DNA of 64,000 nt from Bradyrhizobium sp. Ghvi (GCF_900115265.1 NZ_FOVU01000002.1:806001-870000), one strand, 5' to 3'; shown: positions 19,522 through 28,811, counted from the stretch's first letter. Program-made: numbers and translations. The notes: a model not told the origin generated them from the letters alone.

Positions 19522-19538
19522 CCGGGCGTCCAGTACTC
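19522..19538. repeat. Truncated copy of the 15.8-kb palindromic repeat
   Basis: CCGGGCGTCCAGTACTC differs by one base deletion from the left arm CCGGGCGATCCAGTACTC found near 15830. The right arm is missing here. It lies just upstream of cysS and is probably a decayed repeat. Confidence 0.45.
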
Positions 19539-19793
19539 TCAATGTGTTTTGAGAAAAGACGGCTCCAGCCAGCGAATCGCTAGCTCGTAATCTCGCGGCA
19601 AATAATGCAGATGGCGAGGAGACCGTTCATGCGGCCACATATGGGCTATGAGGCCGCCTTCCGTCAAGAGAGCCGCGAAATTGCCGCTTTATCTCCGCAA
19701 AGCGCGGCCCCTCGCCTCGATGGTTCATCATCGTTAACCATTTGAGCCCATTCTGGAACCGGCGGTTCCCGGTTTTTAGCCCCAGGTGTTTTC

Positions 19794-20099
19794 ATGCGAT
19801 CCTTGCTCGCGCTCATTTCCTGCGCCTCCATCGTTGCGGCCTCCAGCGCTTTCGCAGAGACCCGCGTTTTCATCATCGCCAACCAGGCCGACGGCTATGG
19901 CGTCGACCAATGCTTGGCCAAGGGCGAGAAATGCGGCGCCCAGGTCGCCCGCACCTATTGCCAGTCACGACAGTTTGCGCAGGCATCAAGCTACCGCCGG
20001 GTTGATCCCGACGAAATTACCGGCTCTGTCCCCAAATCCGGCGCAAACTGCTCCCATGGCCATTGCGACGAATATGTCGCAATCACCTGCCAGCGCTGA
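19794..20099 (+). CDS. Small secreted protein of unknown function
   Basis: A 101-residue protein with a clear Sec signal peptide: MRSLLALISCASIVAASSAF, then cleavage after AFA. The mature part (about 80 residues) has six cysteines, in the segments YGVDQCLAKGEKCGAQ, RTYCQSRQF and GANCSHGHCDEYVAITCQ. This suggests three disulfides in the periplasm or outside the cell. I recognise no named domain. A TTAACCAT half-site lies about 55 bases upstream (19735-19742), a possible CtrA-type element. It has its own transcription unit, divergent from cysS. Confidence 0.75.
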   Translation: MRSLLALISCASIVAASSAFAETRVFIIANQADGYGVDQCLAKGEKCGAQVARTYCQSRQFAQASSYRRVDPDEITGSVPKSGANCSHGHCDEYVAITCQR

Positions 20100-20230
20100 A
20101 TTCGCTCGGAACTGGCGGACCTTAGGACCCCATCTTCGGCCCCTGAAACGACGTGACGATGCCGCAGGAAGCGGCTAATGGAGGGCGCGCTTCGGCCCCC
20201 TAAATCACTGATGGCCGTGACCTCGCTAGA

Positions 20231-21412
20231 ATGGCGGATATGCCCGAATTTCTGTCTCTATCTCGTCCCCGCTCCCTGCTTGCCTGCACCGTGCTTCTCA
20301 GCGTCGTGCTCGCCACCGACGCCTTTGCTCAGGCCGGTCCGCCCGGACCGCCTCCTCCTGCCCAAGGCGGGCCCGGACCGAATCCGATGTGCGTGCGGCT
20401 GGAAGCACAGCTCGCCGGGCTCGACCGCGGGGCGAGCGGCGATCCCGCGCGCGAGGACCAGATCCGCCGCTACCAGGATTCCCAGAGCCGCCAGCAGGCC
20501 GAGCTCGACCGCGTCACCATGCAGGCCAAGCGCATGGGCTGCGACTCCTCCGGCTTCTTCTCGCTGTTCAACGGCCAGTCGGCGCAGTGTGGTCCGGTCA
20601 ATACCCAGATCCAGCAGATGCGCGCCAATCTGGACCAGATCACCAGCAATCTCGAGCGCTTGCGTGGCGGCGGTCCCGGCGGGGGCAGCCCCGAACGCGA
20701 CAGCCAGCGCCGCTCGGTGCTGATTGCGCTCGCGCAGAACAATTGCGGCCCGCAATACGCCAATGCCGTGCAGTCGCAGGGCGGCAACTTCCTGAGCAAC
20801 CTGTTCGGCGGCGGCAACAACCCCAACAATCCAGCGCCGGGCGCGCCACCTGCCGATTTCGGCGGACCGCAATCCGGCACTTATCGCACCGTGTGCGTGC
20901 GCACCTGCGACGGCGCCTATTTCCCGATCTCGTTCGCGACCGTGCCGGCGCGCTTCCCCGATGACGAGAGAACCTGCAAGGCCTTGTGCCCGGCAGCCGA
21001 AGCCGTGCTCTACGCCCACCGCAATCCCGGCGAGGACATGAACTCCGCGGTTTCCATCAGCGGCCAGCCCTATACGGCGCTGCCGACCGCGTTCAAATTC
21101 CGCAGCGAGTTCAACCCGTCCTGCTCCTGCAAGGCGGCGGGCCAGACCTGGGCCGACGCGCTGAAATCGGCCGACGACAAGGCCGCCGTCGAGCAGCAGG
21201 GCGACATCATCGTCACCGAGGAGAGCGCCAAGAAGATGCAGCAACGGCAGCTCACCAAGGGCGCATCGGCGAATGGAAAGAAGGGTGCAGCGCCGGCCAC
21301 CGCCGCCGCACCGGCAGCGCCGCCGCCTGCGGACGCGACCACCGCGCCCCCATCCGAGAACAAGCCGATCCGCTCGGTCGGCCCGCAGTTCTTGCCGCAG
21401 CAGCAGAAGTAA
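20231..21412 (+). CDS. DUF2865 domain protein, secreted
   Basis: A 393-residue exported protein. The signal peptide ends near TDAFAQA, followed by a Gly/Pro-rich linker. The DUF2865 region has MCVRLEAQLAGLDRG, YQDSQSRQQAELDRV, AKRMGCDSSGFFSLF and TQIQQMRANLDQI, with a coiled-coil look. A cysteine-rich part follows (RTVCVRTCDGAYFPISFAT, then TCKALCPAAEAVLYAHRNPG). The C-terminus is Ala/Pro-rich and low in complexity. The domain is typical of Bradyrhizobium and relatives and has no known function. Possible roles are in the cell envelope or periplasm. Confidence 0.85.
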   Translation: MADMPEFLSLSRPRSLLACTVLLSVVLATDAFAQAGPPGPPPPAQGGPGPNPMCVRLEAQLAGLDRGASGDPAREDQIRRYQDSQSRQQAELDRVTMQAKRMGCDSSGFFSLFNGQSAQCGPVNTQIQQMRANLDQITSNLERLRGGGPGGGSPERDSQRRSVLIALAQNNCGPQYANAVQSQGGNFLSNLFGGGNNPNNPAPGAPPADFGGPQSGTYRTVCVRTCDGAYFPISFATVPARFPDDERTCKALCPAAEAVLYAHRNPGEDMNSAVSISGQPYTALPTAFKFRSEFNPSCSCKAAGQTWADALKSADDKAAVEQQGDIIVTEESAKKMQQRQLTKGASANGKKGAAPATAAAPAAPPPADATTAPPSENKPIRSVGPQFLPQQQK

Positions 21413-21439
21413 GGTTCTTACTTCCCTTCTTAAGCCTGG

Positions 21440-23197
21440 CTACCCCTCGAACGCGTCCATCGAGGGCTTGCTGCCGCGCGAGACCAGCGTCTCGTCGGGT
21501 GCGGGCAACGCCTCGCCACGATCGCGAAAGCGGTTGGTGATGGGATAGCGGCGATCGCGGCCGAAATTTTTCCGCGTCACCTTTACGCCTGGCGCAGCCT
21601 GGCGGCGCTTGTATTCGGCGACGTTGAGGAGATGGTCGATGCGGGTCACCGTCTCGCGGTCGAAGCCGGCGGCGATGATCTCGTCGAGCGGCTCCTCGCG
21701 CTCGACGAGGCGCTCGAGAATCGCATCGAGCACGTCGTAGGGCGGCAATGAATCCTGATCGGTCTGGTTCTCGCGCAATTCGGCTGTCGGCGGACGCGTG
21801 ATGATATCGGGCGGGATCACCTCGCCCGCGGGTCCGAGCGCGCCATCGGGCTTCCACGCATTGCGCAGGGCCGCCAAGCGGAACACCTGCGTCTTGTAGA
21901 TGTCCTTGATCGGATTGAAGCCGCCGTTCATGTCGCCATAGAGCGTGGCGTAACCGACGGACATTTCCGACTTGTTGCCTGTCGTGACCACCATCAGCCC
22001 GATCTTGTTGGAGATCGCCATCAGCAGCGTGCCGCGGGTGCGGGCCTGGAGATTCTCCTCGGTGATGTCAGGCGGCAGGTTCTCGAAGAGGCCCGATAGG
22101 ATGGTCTCGAAGCCGTTCACGGCCTCCGCGATCGGCAACACCTCGTAGCGAATGCCGAGATGGCCGGCGAGCTCGCCGGCGTCGGCAATCGAATGTGCCG
22201 CCGTGTAGCGATATGGCAGCATCACGCCGTGCACCTGATCGGCGCCCAGCGCGTCGACCGCGATCGCCGCGCAGAGCGCGGAATCGATGCCGCCGGAGAT
22301 GCCGAGCAGCACGCCGGGAAAACCGTTTTTGCCGACATAGTCGCGCAGGCCAAGCACGCAGGCGGCGTAGTCGGCGCGGTCGCCTTCGGGTTGCTCCGCG
22401 ATCGGTCCGGTGCAGCGCCAGTCGCCGCCGGTCCTGGTGAAGCGCAGCGTGGTGATGCTTTCTGCGAACGCCGGCAGTTGCGCTGCAAGCGAAAGATCGC
22501 CGTTGAGCGCGAACGAGGCGCCGTCGAACACGAGCTCGTCCTGGCCGCAGACCTGATTGAGATAGACCAGCGGCAAGCCGCTTTCGGTGACCCGCGCAAC
22601 CGCGACCGACAGACGCACATCGTTCTTGTCGCGCCCATAGGGCGAGCCGTTCGGCACCAGAATGATCTCGGCGCCGGTCTCGGCCAGCGTTTCCACCACG
22701 TTCTCGTAATCCTCGGATTCTTCCAGCCAGATGTCCTCGCAGATCGGCACGCCGATCCGCACGCCGCGCACGGTGACGGGACCCGCCGCGGGCCCGCGCG
22801 AAAACAGGCGCTTCTCGTCGAACACGCCGTAGTTCGGCAGATTGCATTTGAAGCGAAGCGCGGCGATACGCCCGCCATCGAGCAGCGCGCAGGCATTGTA
22901 GAGTTTGCCGTCCTCGATCCAGGGCGTGCCAACCAACATCGCCGGGCCGCCGTCGGCGGTCTCGCGCGCCAGCGCTTCGATGGCCGAACGGCAGGCGGCC
23001 TGGAAGGCCGGCTTCTGCACCAGATCTTCCGGCGGATAGCCGGCGATGAACAATTCCGGAAACAGCACGAGATCGCCGCCATCGGCGATCGCCTGTGCAC
23101 GCGCGGCCCGCACCTTGGCGGCATTGCCCTCGATGTCGCCCACAGTCGGATTGAGCTGGGCGAGTGTGACTGCAAATGCGTTGAGACGTTCGGTCAT
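21440..23197 (-). CDS. nadE: Glutamine-dependent NAD+ synthetase
   Basis: A 585-residue two-domain enzyme. The N-terminal nitrilase-type glutaminase has the catalytic triad in VLFPELFIAGYPPEDLV (Glu), RFKCNLPNYGVFDEKR (Lys) and VRIGVPICEDIWLE (Cys). The C-terminal synthetase domain has the PP-loop LLGISGGIDSALCAAIAVD and later TTGNKSEMSVGYATLYGDM. It amidates nicotinic acid adenine dinucleotide using glutamine-derived ammonia, the last step of NAD synthesis. It follows dgkA by 16 bases and is the last gene of the aroG-dgkA-nadE unit. Confidence 0.95.
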   Translation of the reverse strand: MTERLNAFAVTLAQLNPTVGDIEGNAAKVRAARAQAIADGGDLVLFPELFIAGYPPEDLVQKPAFQAACRSAIEALARETADGGPAMLVGTPWIEDGKLYNACALLDGGRIAALRFKCNLPNYGVFDEKRLFSRGPAAGPVTVRGVRIGVPICEDIWLEESEDYENVVETLAETGAEIILVPNGSPYGRDKNDVRLSVAVARVTESGLPLVYLNQVCGQDELVFDGASFALNGDLSLAAQLPAFAESITTLRFTRTGGDWRCTGPIAEQPEGDRADYAACVLGLRDYVGKNGFPGVLLGISGGIDSALCAAIAVDALGADQVHGVMLPYRYTAAHSIADAGELAGHLGIRYEVLPIAEAVNGFETILSGLFENLPPDITEENLQARTRGTLLMAISNKIGLMVVTTGNKSEMSVGYATLYGDMNGGFNPIKDIYKTQVFRLAALRNAWKPDGALGPAGEVIPPDIITRPPTAELRENQTDQDSLPPYDVLDAILERLVEREEPLDEIIAAGFDRETVTRIDHLLNVAEYKRRQAAPGVKVTRKNFGRDRRYPITNRFRDRGEALPAPDETLVSRGSKPSMDAFEG

Positions 23198-23213
23198 GGC
23201 CGCCGTCCTCGTC

Positions 23214-23567
23214 TTAAAGAAATCCCAATCGCTCGATGATGGCGATGATCCAGAATGCGCCGGCCATCAGCAGCGCAACGCCGACCGCGGCCGAGCCCAT
23301 GTCCTTGACCCGGCCGATCTGCTTGTCGTGATCCATGGTCAGGCGATCGGCGAGCTTCTCGATCGCGGTGTTGAGCAATTCGACCACCAGCACGAAGGCG
23401 ACTGCGCAGACGAGCTCGACCGCGCGCATCGCGGTCGCCGCGACGAGCCACGCCACCGGCAGCGACAGGACCAGCGCAAAGATCTCCTCGCGGACGGCCT
23501 GCTCCGAGCGGAACGCAAAGGCCAGACCGTTGCGGGAATTGATGGTGGCCTTCCAAATGCGCAGCAA
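23214..23567 (-). CDS. dgkA: Diacylglycerol kinase (prokaryotic DgkA type)
   Basis: A 117-residue membrane protein with three helices. It shows KATINSRNGLAFAFRSEQAV near the N-terminus and the signature VVELLNTAIEKLADRLTM, where the ELLNTAIE block binds MgATP. The start is a TTG at 23567, 4 bases after the aroG stop, so translation may be coupled; no ATG is available. DgkA phosphorylates diacylglycerol to phosphatidate, recycling lipid left over from envelope glucan or lipid A modification. Confidence 0.92.
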   Translation of the reverse strand: MLRIWKATINSRNGLAFAFRSEQAVREEIFALVLSLPVAWLVAATAMRAVELVCAVAFVLVVELLNTAIEKLADRLTMDHDKQIGRVKDMGSAAVGVALLMAGAFWIIAIIERLGFL

Positions 23568-23571
23568 GGTC

Positions 23572-24960
23572 TCAGAGCCCCGCTGCGGTCGGCATCGGCC
23601 GCACCTTGCCGGCGCGTTCCTGCTTCAGCAGTTCGGCGATCAGGAAGGCCATATCAATGGATTGCTCGGCGTTGAGGCGGGGATCGCAGACGGTGTGGTA
23701 CCGATCGTTGAGATCCTCGTCCGTGATGGCGCGGGCGCCGCCGATGCATTCGGTGACGTCCTGGCCGGTCATCTCGAGATGAACGCCGCCGGCATGAGTG
23801 CCTTCCGCCGCGTGGATCGTGAAGAACGACTTCACCTCGGAGAGCACGCGGTCGAACGGCCGCGTCTTGTAGCCCGTGGTCGAGGTGATGGTGTTGCCGT
23901 GCATGGGATCGCACGACCAGACCACCACCCTGCCCTCGCGCTTCACCGCGCGGATCAGGCCCGGCAGATGATCGGCGACCTTGTCGGAGCCGAAGCGGTT
24001 GATCAGCGTCAGCCGCCCCGGCTCGTTGTCGGGATTGAGCACGTCGATCAGCTTCAGCAGCTCGTCGGGTTTGAGCGACGGCCCGCACTTCAGGCCGATC
24101 GGGTTCTTGATGCCGCGGAAATATTCGACATGGCCGTGATCGAGCTGGCGGGTGCGGTCGCCGATCCAGATCATGTGGCCCGAAGTCGCATACCAGTCGC
24201 CGGTAGTGGAATCGACGCGGGTCAGGGCCTGCTCGTAGCCGAGCAGCAGCGCCTCGTGGCTGGTGTAGAAATCGGTGGCGCGCAGCTCGGGATGGCTCTC
24301 GAGATCGAGGCCGCAGGCGCGCATGAAATTGAGCGCGTCGGAGATGCGGTCGGCCAATTCCTTGTAGCGGCGGGACTGCGGACTATCCTTCAGGAAGCCG
24401 AGCATCCACTGATGCACGCTGCCGAGATTGGCGAAGCCGCCGGTCGCGAAGGCGCGCAGAAGGTTCAGCGTCGCGGCCGACTGGCGATAGGCCATCAGCT
24501 GGCGCTGCGGATCCGGCACGCGCGCTTCCTTGGTGAACGCGATGTCGTTGACGATGTCGCCGCGATAGCTCGGCAGTTCGACGCCACCCACCTTCTCCGT
24601 CGGCGAGGACCGCGGCTTGGCAAACTGGCCGGCGATGCGGCCGACCTTCACCACCGGCACCGCGCCGGCATAGGTGAGCACCACCGCCATCTGCAGCAGC
24701 ACGCGGAAGAAGTCGCGGATGTTGTTGGCGCCGTGCTCGGCAAAGCTCTCGGCGCAATCGCCACCCTGGAGCAGGAAGGCCTCGCCGGCCGCAACGCGGG
24801 CCAGCGCTTTCTTCAGATTGCGCGCCTCGCCGGCAAATACCAGCGGCGGAAAGGTTGCCAGCTGCGCCTCGACGTCGGCCAAAGCCTTGGCGTCGGGATA
24901 GTCGGGCACCTGTAGCACCGGCTTGCTGCGCCAGGACTCGGGCGTCCACCGCTCGGACAT
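23572..24960 (-). CDS. aroG: Class II 3-deoxy-7-phosphoheptulonate (DAHP) synthase
   Basis: A 462-residue class II DAHP synthase, the plant/actinobacterial type rather than the E. coli AroFGH type. Motifs include [52 protein letters not shown] and [13 protein letters not shown] (metal ligands). It commits erythrose-4-phosphate and phosphoenolpyruvate to the shikimate pathway. Start ATG 24960 has GGAGAG 6 bases upstream; the longer frame to 25149 is leader sequence. A terminator-like hairpin just upstream (24980-25008) may attenuate the operon. Confidence 0.95.
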   Translation of the reverse strand: MSERWTPESWRSKPVLQVPDYPDAKALADVEAQLATFPPLVFAGEARNLKKALARVAAGEAFLLQGGDCAESFAEHGANNIRDFFRVLLQMAVVLTYAGAVPVVKVGRIAGQFAKPRSSPTEKVGGVELPSYRGDIVNDIAFTKEARVPDPQRQLMAYRQSAATLNLLRAFATGGFANLGSVHQWMLGFLKDSPQSRRYKELADRISDALNFMRACGLDLESHPELRATDFYTSHEALLLGYEQALTRVDSTTGDWYATSGHMIWIGDRTRQLDHGHVEYFRGIKNPIGLKCGPSLKPDELLKLIDVLNPDNEPGRLTLINRFGSDKVADHLPGLIRAVKREGRVVVWSCDPMHGNTITSTTGYKTRPFDRVLSEVKSFFTIHAAEGTHAGGVHLEMTGQDVTECIGGARAITDEDLNDRYHTVCDPRLNAEQSIDMAFLIAELLKQERAGKVRPMPTAAGL

Positions 24961-24979
24961 CACAATCTCTCCGTGAAGC

Positions 24980-25008
24980 AAAAAAATGCAACCTGATCTG
25001 TGGGTTGC
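24980..25008 (-). promoter_or_regulatory. Terminator-like hairpin in the aroG leader (possible attenuator)
   Basis: On the minus strand a GCAACC/GGTTGC stem with a 9-base loop is followed by A and seven T, about 20 bases before the aroG ATG. This is the form of an intrinsic terminator, placed ahead of a biosynthetic operon. No in-frame leader peptide with a proper start was found. Confidence 0.45.
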
Positions 25009-25136
25009 GAGGGCCGCCTTATACACAGGCTGGCGCGACACCGCCAGTTGTAAATCCATTTCGCATTGCAAACCCTTGCAGGAAAAGCTGAATTCGAATT
25101 TGCTAGGGGTGGTTGAGGAAACCGGCAAGACCATCC

Positions 25137-25568
25137 ATGGATGCGCCACTGGACGACGTCTCCATCGACGAGATCAGCTTCCCGGCGATCGACGGGTACG
25201 CGCTGGCCGCGCTCGGTTACGCACCGGGGTGGGCCGGCATCGGCGAGGACCTGCCCAAGGGCGTGTTCCTGCAATGGGCTGATTGGGTCTCGAGCCCGCG
25301 CTATCTGTTCGATTCAAAACTGCCGGCGCTGGAGAATTTTGCAAAGTTCAGGGGCGAGCTGCGCGCGCTCTGCTTCTCCGACGATCCCTGGGCGACGCGG
25401 CCGGCTGTCGAGTTGCTAACGTCAGGCTTCACGTCAATCAAGCCGGAGGTGCTCGACGTCAAACCGTCAGACGTCGGCGCCAAGGCAATCGGCCATTTCG
25501 GCTTCTTCCGCCCCGACCACCGCGACACGCTGTGGCGCGGCGTGGCGGAATGGATCCAGGGGGAGTGA
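25137..25568 (+). pseudogene. Alpha/beta hydrolase relic with the catalytic middle deleted in frame
   Basis: A 143-codon open frame that joins two ends of a ~285-residue alpha/beta hydrolase family (COG4757-like). Residues 1-25 carry the normal N-terminus [14 protein letters not shown]. From residue 26 it jumps to the C-terminal part LGYAPGWAGIGEDLPKGVFL, and ends with AKAIGHFGFFRPDHRDTLWR, which holds the family's catalytic histidine. The strands in between, with the GHSFGG-type nucleophile elbow, are absent. The junction near 25209-25215 has GCGCTGG and GCGCTCGG side by side, so slippage between short repeats may have caused it. The open frame is intact, so a short protein could still be made, but without a nucleophile. 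The family identification is from memory of its motifs. Confidence 0.6.
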
Positions 25569-25704
25569 GCGTCACGCCGTGTTGAAGGCTGCTCGCCACT
25601 TTATTGTCATCGATCACCGCGAAACTGATGTCCATCGTCGTGGTTTGCCAATCGCCGGCGACGCGAGTTATCGCGTTCCGTGCGTCGGACACGACGAGGA
25701 CATC

Positions 25705-26487
25705 ATGCAGCATCACGCCAGCCCCAGCAGCGAAAGCAAGGTCCCGGAAGTCACCCTCGGCTTCTGGATCATCAAAATCGCGGCCACGACGCTGGGCGAG
25801 ACCGGCGGCGACACTGTCACGATGACGCTGAACTGGGGCTACCTCGCGGGCACATGCCTGTTCCTTGCGGCCATGATCGTGCTGATCGCCGCGCAAATCC
25901 GCGCGAGCAAGTTCCACCCGGCGCTGTACTGGGCGACCATCGTGGCCTCGACCACCTTCGGCACCACGATGGCCGATTTCGCCGACCGCTCGCTCGGCAT
26001 CGGCTACACCGGCGGATCGACGCTGCTCCTCACTTGCCTCGTGCTGGTGCTCGGCCTCTGGTATCGCACGGAAGGAACGATCTCGGTCAACAGCGTCAGC
26101 AGCCCGCGGGTCGAGGCCTTCTATTGGGGCGCGATCACCTTTTCACAGACGCTCGGCACCGCGCTCGGCGACTGGATCGCTGACACCGGCGACCTCGGCT
26201 ATCGTGGTGGCGCGCTGATCTTCGCGGCGGGGCTCGCCGTCGTCGCAGTGCTCTACTTCTGGACCCGCGTCTCGCGCGTGACGCTGTTCTGGGCCGCGTT
26301 CATCCTGACGCGTCCGCTGGGCGCTACCGTTGGCGATTTCCTCGACAAGCCGCTCGACCATGGCGGGCTGGCCTTGAGCCGGCCGCTGGCTTCCGCCGTG
26401 ATTGCCGCGTTCATGGTGGTCTGTCTGCTGCTGATCCCGCAGCGCGCCGGACAGCATCCGGGCGAACACGCGGCCGAGCGCGCCTAG
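25705..26487 (+). CDS. COG4705/DUF347-repeat membrane protein
   Basis: A 260-residue polytopic membrane protein started at ATG 25705 with GAGGA 4 bases upstream. About eight helices are arranged as four repeats, each with a T/P-L/F-G-x3-(G/A)-D core: TLGETGGDTV, TFGTTMADFAD, TLGTALGDWIAD and PLGATVGDFLDKP. The repeat pattern identifies the family, whose members are linked by annotation to manganese or other uncharacterised transport. Its TAG overlaps the stop of the convergent small gene (CTAG). The preceding 135 bases after the hydrolase relic hold no gene. Confidence 0.82.
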   Translation: MQHHASPSSESKVPEVTLGFWIIKIAATTLGETGGDTVTMTLNWGYLAGTCLFLAAMIVLIAAQIRASKFHPALYWATIVASTTFGTTMADFADRSLGIGYTGGSTLLLTCLVLVLGLWYRTEGTISVNSVSSPRVEAFYWGAITFSQTLGTALGDWIADTGDLGYRGGALIFAAGLAVVAVLYFWTRVSRVTLFWAAFILTRPLGATVGDFLDKPLDHGGLALSRPLASAVIAAFMVVCLLLIPQRAGQHPGEHAAERA

Positions 26488-26747
26488 CGAATGATCGTCG
26501 TCAGCGACGAGTAGCGCTTGTTCGGCTTGGCCTCAGCCGCCGAGAACTGCGCGAAGGCGTCACTGACGCGCTTCGCGGGCGGCGTATCGCCAGCGAAGCG
26601 GAATTCTTGCGGCCGCGGCGCGTAGAAGCTGGCGCTGTAATAGGAATCGTCGAAGCGCGCCTCGCCGACCCCGAACAATGCGTCGCAAACGAACAGCAGC
26701 GCGTAGACTCCCGCGACCGCTGCGATAACCTCCTTGAGAACCGACAT
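26484..26747 (-). CDS. Small membrane-anchored protein of unknown function
   Basis: An 87-residue protein started at ATG 26747. An N-terminal membrane helix (SVLKEVIAAVAGVYALLFVC) is followed by a soluble tail with DDSYYSASFYAPRPQEFRF and a basic C-terminus ending SSLTTIIR. The tail is probably periplasmic. I do not recognise the family. The stop shares CTAG with the convergent DUF347 gene. Confidence 0.6.
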   Translation of the reverse strand: MSVLKEVIAAVAGVYALLFVCDALFGVGEARFDDSYYSASFYAPRPQEFRFAGDTPPAKRVSDAFAQFSAAEAKPNKRYSSLTTIIR

Positions 26748-26872
26748 GATGATGCCCTGCCCTTTTGCGCGCAGGATGCAGGTCGGTTCCAAAGCCCTGG
26801 TTTAAGGCGCCGTGCTTCTTGTGTGCAGGGTTTGCCGGGCTTAAGCGAATTGCAGACAATTTTATCGATCGC

Positions 26873-26905
26873 AAAAAAGAGCCCGCCTGACCGGGTCAGG
26901 CGGGC
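26873..26905 (-). terminator. Strong rho-independent terminator, minus strand
   Basis: A 12-base stem GCCCGCCTGACC paired with GGTCAGGCGGGC, then on the minus strand a run of six T. It lies 140 bases past the stop of the helix-turn-helix gene (27048-27614) and 26 bases past the stop of a possible gene remnant at 26931-27064. Confidence 0.8.
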
Positions 26906-26930
26906 CCCAGGATTGGCCGCTCGGGAGGTA

Positions 26931-27064
26931 TCAGACGGCGAGATTCATCCAGACAGCCTCAGGCTCGGTGAAATTGTCGAGCGCTCCGCATCGACCTCGA
27001 TGGCGAGGATCCGCAAGTCGTGATCGTCTCCGATCTTACACGTCCGGTCAGACCACCGGCTCAT
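26931..27064 (-). pseudogene. Possible frameshifted remnant of a short gene
   Basis: On the minus strand an ATG at 27064, inside the end of the upstream gene, opens a frame reading IGDDHDLRILAIEVDAER, which stops at 26945. One frame over, the same region continues as DNFTEPEAVWMNLAV and stops at 26931, just before the terminator. The two halves would join with one single-base shift near 26976-26980. The composition looks protein-like, but I do not recognise it and no start is well supported. Confidence 0.25.
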
Positions 27065-27614
27065 CCTTCAACGCGGCGATCACCTGCTCGCCGGGCGCGG
27101 TAAGACGATAGGTCACCAGCGGACGGCTCGACGGCGGCTTGCGATCGATCTCGACGATATAGCCGCGCACCATCAGCGCTTCGAAGCTGCCATAGTAACC
27201 GTACATGCTGATCTGGTTCTGCCTGAGCACTTTGAACTCGCGCAACAGGCGGATCTCGTTGCCCGAGAGCAGCGAGCGACGGACGCGTTGCACGAAGCTC
27301 GCGCGCTGCTCGAACCAGGCCGCGTCGGGCAGTTCGCGCGAAGACGGCACGGCATCCCGATCACGCATGCGCATCTCGCCTTCGGCTCTCGCCGCCGAGG
27401 GCAACTGCATGCTGATGCCGACCGCATCCCTGGCGTCGTCGAGCAACGCGATCGGCCAGCGCCGCCTGTTATCGACCATGACCGGCGGCGGCACGACATT
27501 GTCGCGCACCAGCTGCTCGAAACGGCCGGCGGTCACACCGACATAGGCGGCCGCCCGGCGGCGGTCGACGAAACGGGTGTCCCGCCCGTGCTCGCAAGCA
27601 TTAGTCTCGTTCAC
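27048..27614 (-). CDS. Putative winged-helix/excisionase-like DNA-binding protein
   Basis: A 188-residue protein from GTG 27614; the open frame continues to 27746, into the promoter region of the divergent LysR gene, and was trimmed. The N-terminal part RRRAAAYVGVTAGRFEQLVR resembles a MerR/excisionase-type helix-turn-helix. The C-terminal part EALMVRGYIVEIDRKPPSSRP and TYRLTAPGEQVIAALKDEPV looks like a winged-helix domain. A DNA-binding role is likely but targets are unknown. No mobile element genes are next to it. Confidence 0.6.
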   Translation of the reverse strand: MNETNACEHGRDTRFVDRRRAAAYVGVTAGRFEQLVRDNVVPPPVMVDNRRRWPIALLDDARDAVGISMQLPSAARAEGEMRMRDRDAVPSSRELPDAAWFEQRASFVQRVRRSLLSGNEIRLLREFKVLRQNQISMYGYYGSFEALMVRGYIVEIDRKPPSSRPLVTYRLTAPGEQVIAALKDEPVV

Positions 27615-27772
27615 CCCAAAATCCCCTGCCGCATCGTCGCGGACGCGCCGCGCGGGCCCGAGGGGCCCGTCGGCAAGCGACACTAGGGTGAAACGAGCGC
27701 TCTCAAAAGCCAGAGAAATTCGCACATGTTGCTGCCGTTTCGGCAACGGCTATAGTGCCGCCGGGGGGTCCC

Positions 27773-28711
27773 ATGCGCTTTCACTCACCTAGCATCCAGT
27801 ACTTCCACGCCGTCCGCCGCACCGGCTCGATCCGGGCCGCCGCGCGCCTCCTCAACGTCGCCTCGTCCGCCGTCAGTCGCCAAATTCTCAAGCTCGAACA
27901 AGAGGTTGGATCGCCCTTATTCGAGCGAACCGCTCGCGGCCTGACATTGACGACGGTGGGCGAGATGCTGGCGCGCCACGTCATGAACGTGCTCCAGGAT
28001 CTCGACCGTTTCCGCTCGGACGTCGCGTCCCTCTCCGGCGCCTGGCACGGCACGATCAGCATCGCCTGCATCGAATCCCTCGCGGAATCGGTGTTGCCGG
28101 ATTTGATCGCCGCGCACCGCAGCCGGGCCCGGCGCGTCAGCTTCACCACCATGGTGATGGGATCGTCCGACGTGCTCGAAGCGTTGCGGCGGGGCGAAGC
28201 CGACATCGGCATCGCCATGGCGCTCAGGCATCCACCTGATCTGCGGCAGGTTGCATTGAAGCGATTTCGTCTCGGCGCGCTGGTGGCGCGCGAGCATCCG
28301 CTGGCGCGCCGCAAGACGGTGACGCTGGAGCAATGCCTCGCCTTCCCGGTCATTCACGCGCTGCCGGAGCTGTCGATCTATCATTTGCTGCAGCCGCTGA
28401 TCGCGCAGCTCTCCGAGACGCCGGAGCCAGCGATTCAGGCCAACTCGATCGACCTGATGCGTGAGCTCGCCGCGCGCGGAGTCGGCGTCGCCTTCCAGAC
28501 CCAGCTCGGCATTGTCAGGCTGACGCGTGACGCACAGCTCGTCTTCCTGCCGCTCGATAATGCCGGCAGCCCGGTGTGGTCGGATCTCGGCATCTATGTC
28601 CGCGCCGAGCGTACCCTGCCTGCCTTCACGGAATCATTTCTGCAGGAGCTGGTCCGCGAACTGGGCGAGCGCGAGCGGCGAGAGAATGCGGCATATCCGC
28701 ACATCGCCTGA
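27773..28711 (+). CDS. LysR-family transcriptional regulator
   Basis: A 312-residue LysR-type regulator started at ATG 27773, with a GGGGGG stretch 4 bases upstream. The N-terminal helix-turn-helix is YFHAVRRTGSIRAAARLLNV followed by SSAVSRQILKLEQEVGSPLF. The C-terminal inducer-binding domain has the ADIGIAMALRHPPDL strand and the usual late HPLARRKTVTL segment. It is divergent from the DNA-binding protein gene at 27048-27614. No metabolic target is adjacent, so its effector is unknown. Confidence 0.92.
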   Translation: MRFHSPSIQYFHAVRRTGSIRAAARLLNVASSAVSRQILKLEQEVGSPLFERTARGLTLTTVGEMLARHVMNVLQDLDRFRSDVASLSGAWHGTISIACIESLAESVLPDLIAAHRSRARRVSFTTMVMGSSDVLEALRRGEADIGIAMALRHPPDLRQVALKRFRLGALVAREHPLARRKTVTLEQCLAFPVIHALPELSIYHLLQPLIAQLSETPEPAIQANSIDLMRELAARGVGVAFQTQLGIVRLTRDAQLVFLPLDNAGSPVWSDLGIYVRAERTLPAFTESFLQELVRELGERERRENAAYPHIA

Positions 28712-28811
28712 CCTGCTGATCTGGCAGTAGTTTCCCGGAATATGGCTGATGGTCAGGCGTTGATATCCCTTGCGGTTCCGCCAGCTGCCTTTCGCCCTGT
28801 AGGATCCAAAC

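Noticed and set aside
19664..19882. 72-codon minus-strand ORF
   Set aside because: Overlaps the start of the secreted protein gene at 19794 and has no signal or domain.
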